The notes under the pieces are model-generated. The model was not told where the DNA came from. It saw only the letters and a program-made list of their open reading frames with translations, and did not search any database. Source: Lineus longissimus (Eukaryota > Nemertea > Pilidiophora > Heteronemertea > Lineidae). Taken from it: 64,000 nt of DNA. Within the stretch, counting starts at the first letter, position 1; each line of letters opens with the position of its first letter. The stretch covers positions 21,091,070 through 21,155,069 of the forward strand of contig NC_088314.1 of NCBI RefSeq assembly GCF_910592395.1, written 5' to 3'. Both the position numbers and the translations under genes were made by a program. Positions 61,766-64,000 of the stretch are shown piece after piece.

Positions 61766-64000
61766 TGTGTATTAGAATTGACTGGAATCCTCCGTTCATA
61801 ATTCTAGAATGAAACGACTGCCTCTCTCTGCTTTTGAGGAAGAAAAAACATGCTTTCTTTCATTCATAGGAGGAAACGACTTCCTTTCTTTGCGTTTTAG
61901 GAAGAAACGAAAGGTTTTCTTTCATTTATAGGATGAAACGACTTCCTCTCATTGCGTTTTAGGAAGAAACGAAAGGTTTTCTTTCATTTTTAGGATGAAA
62001 CGACTTCCTCTCATTGCGTTTCAGGAAGAAACGAAAGGTTTTCTTTCATTTATAGGATGAAACGACTTCCTCTCATTGCGTTTTAGGAAGAAACGAAAGG
62101 TTTTCTTTCATTTTTAGGATGAAACGACTTCCTCTCATTGCGTTTCAGGAAGAAACGAAAGGTTTTCTTTCATTTATAGGATGAAACGACTTCCTCTCAT
62201 TGCGTTTTAGGAAGAAACGAAAGGTTTTCTTTCATTTATAGGATGAAACGACTTCCTCTCATTGCGTTTTAGGAAGAAACGAAAGGTTTTCTCTCATACT
62301 AAGAATGAAACGACTGTCTCTCTCTGCTTTTGAGGAAGAAAAAACATGCTTTCTTTCATTCATAGGAAGAAACGACTTCCTTTCTTTGCGTTTTAGGAAG
62401 AAACGAAAGGTTTTCTTTCATTTATAGGATGAAACGACTTCCTCTCATTGCGTTTTAGGAAGAAACGAAAGGTTTTCTCTCATATTTAGAATGAAACGAC
62501 TGTCTCTCGTTACTAACATGCTTTCTTTCATTTATAGGAAGAAACGACTTTCTTTCATTGCGTTTAGGAAGAAACAAGAGGTTTTCTCTCATATTTAGAA
62601 TGAAACGACTGTCTCTCTTTGCTTTCGAGGAAGAAAAAACATGCTTTCTTTCATTTATAGGAAGAAACGAAAGGTTTTCTCTCATATTTAGAATGAAACA
62701 ACTGTCTCTCTTTCCTTTTCGTCTTTCGACGTCTTTCGTCTTTCGTCATCTTCGTCTTTCGTCATCTTCGTCTTTCGTCTATCGTCATTGTGATTGTGAT
62801 TGTGATTGTGATTGTGATTGTGATTGTTCGTCTTTCGTCGTCTTCGTATTTCGTTATCTTTCGTCTTTCGTCTTTCATCTTTTGTGATTGTGATTGTGAT
62901 TGTGATTGTGATTGTGATTTTTCGTCTCTCGTCGTCTTTGTCTTTCGTCGTCTTTTGTCTTTCGTCGTCTTCCTCTTTTCTCGTTTTCTTCTTTCGTCGT
63001 CTTTCGTCGTCGTCTTCGTCTTTTGTCGTCTTCATCTTTCGTTGTCTTCGTCTTTTGTCGTCTTCGTCTTTCGTCGTCTTTGTCTTTCGTCGTCTTCGTC
63101 TTTCGTCGTCTTCGTCTTTCGTCGTCGTCGTATTTTATCGACTAACCAACTAACCCTAGGGCAACTAACCCTAGGGCAACTAACCCTTGGGCAACTAACC
63201 CTAGGGCAACTAACCCTAGACCTACTAACCCTAGACCAACTAACCCTAGACCAACTAACCCTAGGGCAACTAACCCTAGACCAACTAACCCTAGGGCAAC
63301 TAACCCTAGGGCAACTAACCCTAGACCTACTAACCCTAGGGCAACTTACCCTAGACCAACTAACCCTAGGGCAACTAACCCTAGACCAACTAACCCTAGG
63401 GCAACTAACCCTAGGGCAACTAACCCTAGGGCAACTGACCCTAGGGCAACTAACCCTAGGGCAACTAACCCTAGACCAACTAACCCTAGGGCAACTAACC
63501 CTAGACCAACTAACCCTAGGGCAACTAACCCTAGGGCAACTAACCCTACACCAACTAACCCTAGGGCAACTAACCCTACACCAACTAACCCTAGGGCAAC
63601 TAACCCTAGGGCAACTAACCCTAGGGCAACTAACCCTAGACCAACTAACCCTAGACCAACTAAACCTAGGGCAACTAACCCTAGACCAACTAACCCTAGG
63701 GCAACTAACCCTAGGGCAACTAACCCTAGACCAACTAACCCTAGGGCAACTAACCCTAGACCAACTAACCCTAGGGCAACTAACCCTAGGGCAACTAACC
63801 CTAGGGCAACTAACCCTAGACCAACTAACCCTAGGGCAACTAACCCTAGGGCAACTAACCCTAGGGCAACTAACCCTAGACCAACTAACCCTAGGGCAAC
63901 TAACCCTAGGGCAACTAACCCTAGACCAACTAACCCTAGGGCAACTAACCCTAGACCAACTAACCCTAGGGCAACTAACCCTAGACCAACTAACCCTAGA
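61766..64000. repeat. 3005-bp compound repeat unit, copy 2 (truncated by window)
   Basis: Wherever I compared them the two copies are identical at offset 3005, including rare array variants (CCCTTGGGCAAC, GACCTACTAACC, CTACACCAAC, TAAACCTAGG). The only difference seen is TGCG versus TGTG at the very start (58761 versus 61766). It begins abruptly inside the telomere-like array of copy 1. Confidence 0.93.

Noticed and set aside
59785-61812. A 675-codon open frame and several others of 200-590 codons across the 15-bp arrays
   Set aside because: The 15-bp period is divisible by three and lacks stops, so multiple frames on both strands are open. The products are monotonous and there is no gene structure.

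Overview
The window is eukaryotic. It has many short coding exons with GT/AG splice sites, tRNA-derived repeats, non-LTR retrotransposon debris and very abundant minisatellites. Its backbone is one complete gene on the minus strand, an invertebrate orthologue of reelin (RELN). I traced 56 coding exons, from the initiator ATG at 45871 to the TGA at 12710-12708. All exon phases join without a frameshift, giving a conceptual protein of 3371 residues: signal peptide, reeler/N-terminal region, and eight reelin repeats each with a central EGF-like module. Minisatellites that straddle exon/intron junctions are, from memory, a peculiarity described for amphioxus (so-called mirage minisatellites at Adh). 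The host is therefore most likely a cephalochordate (Branchiostoma); that is an inference.

Layout. 1-6560: three minisatellites (20, 79 and 52 bp units) separated by unremarkable sequence. 6560-10637: mostly featureless, with one tRNA-like repeat and one imperfect hairpin. 10638-10852: first exon of a leucine-rich-repeat protein gene, minus strand, lying downstream of reelin in the same orientation. 12041-47348: the reelin transcription unit, from its poly(A) signal to a likely non-coding first exon. Its introns hold three decayed RTE-like LINEs, a 407-bp TRIM element whose LTRs contain a tRNA-like Pol III promoter, exon-derived tandem arrays at three donor sites, and two ordinary minisatellites. 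47735-48165: a 26-bp minisatellite just upstream of the reelin 5' end. 50165-54818: a plus-strand locus with a PAN/apple-like exon, two TTAA-flanked MITEs and two tandem paralogous long ORFs of unknown family. 56446-64000: telomere-like 15-bp arrays, a LINE 3' end, and a 3005-bp compound unit present twice, the second copy running off the window.

How the parts relate. Reelin is a secreted matrix glycoprotein; the LRR exon also encodes a secretory signal. The striking feature is not gene content but how repeats arise: at least three reelin donor sites have seeded tandem arrays of partial exon plus splice donor on the intron side, so the spliceosome must choose the true donor among up to about 20 near-identical decoys.
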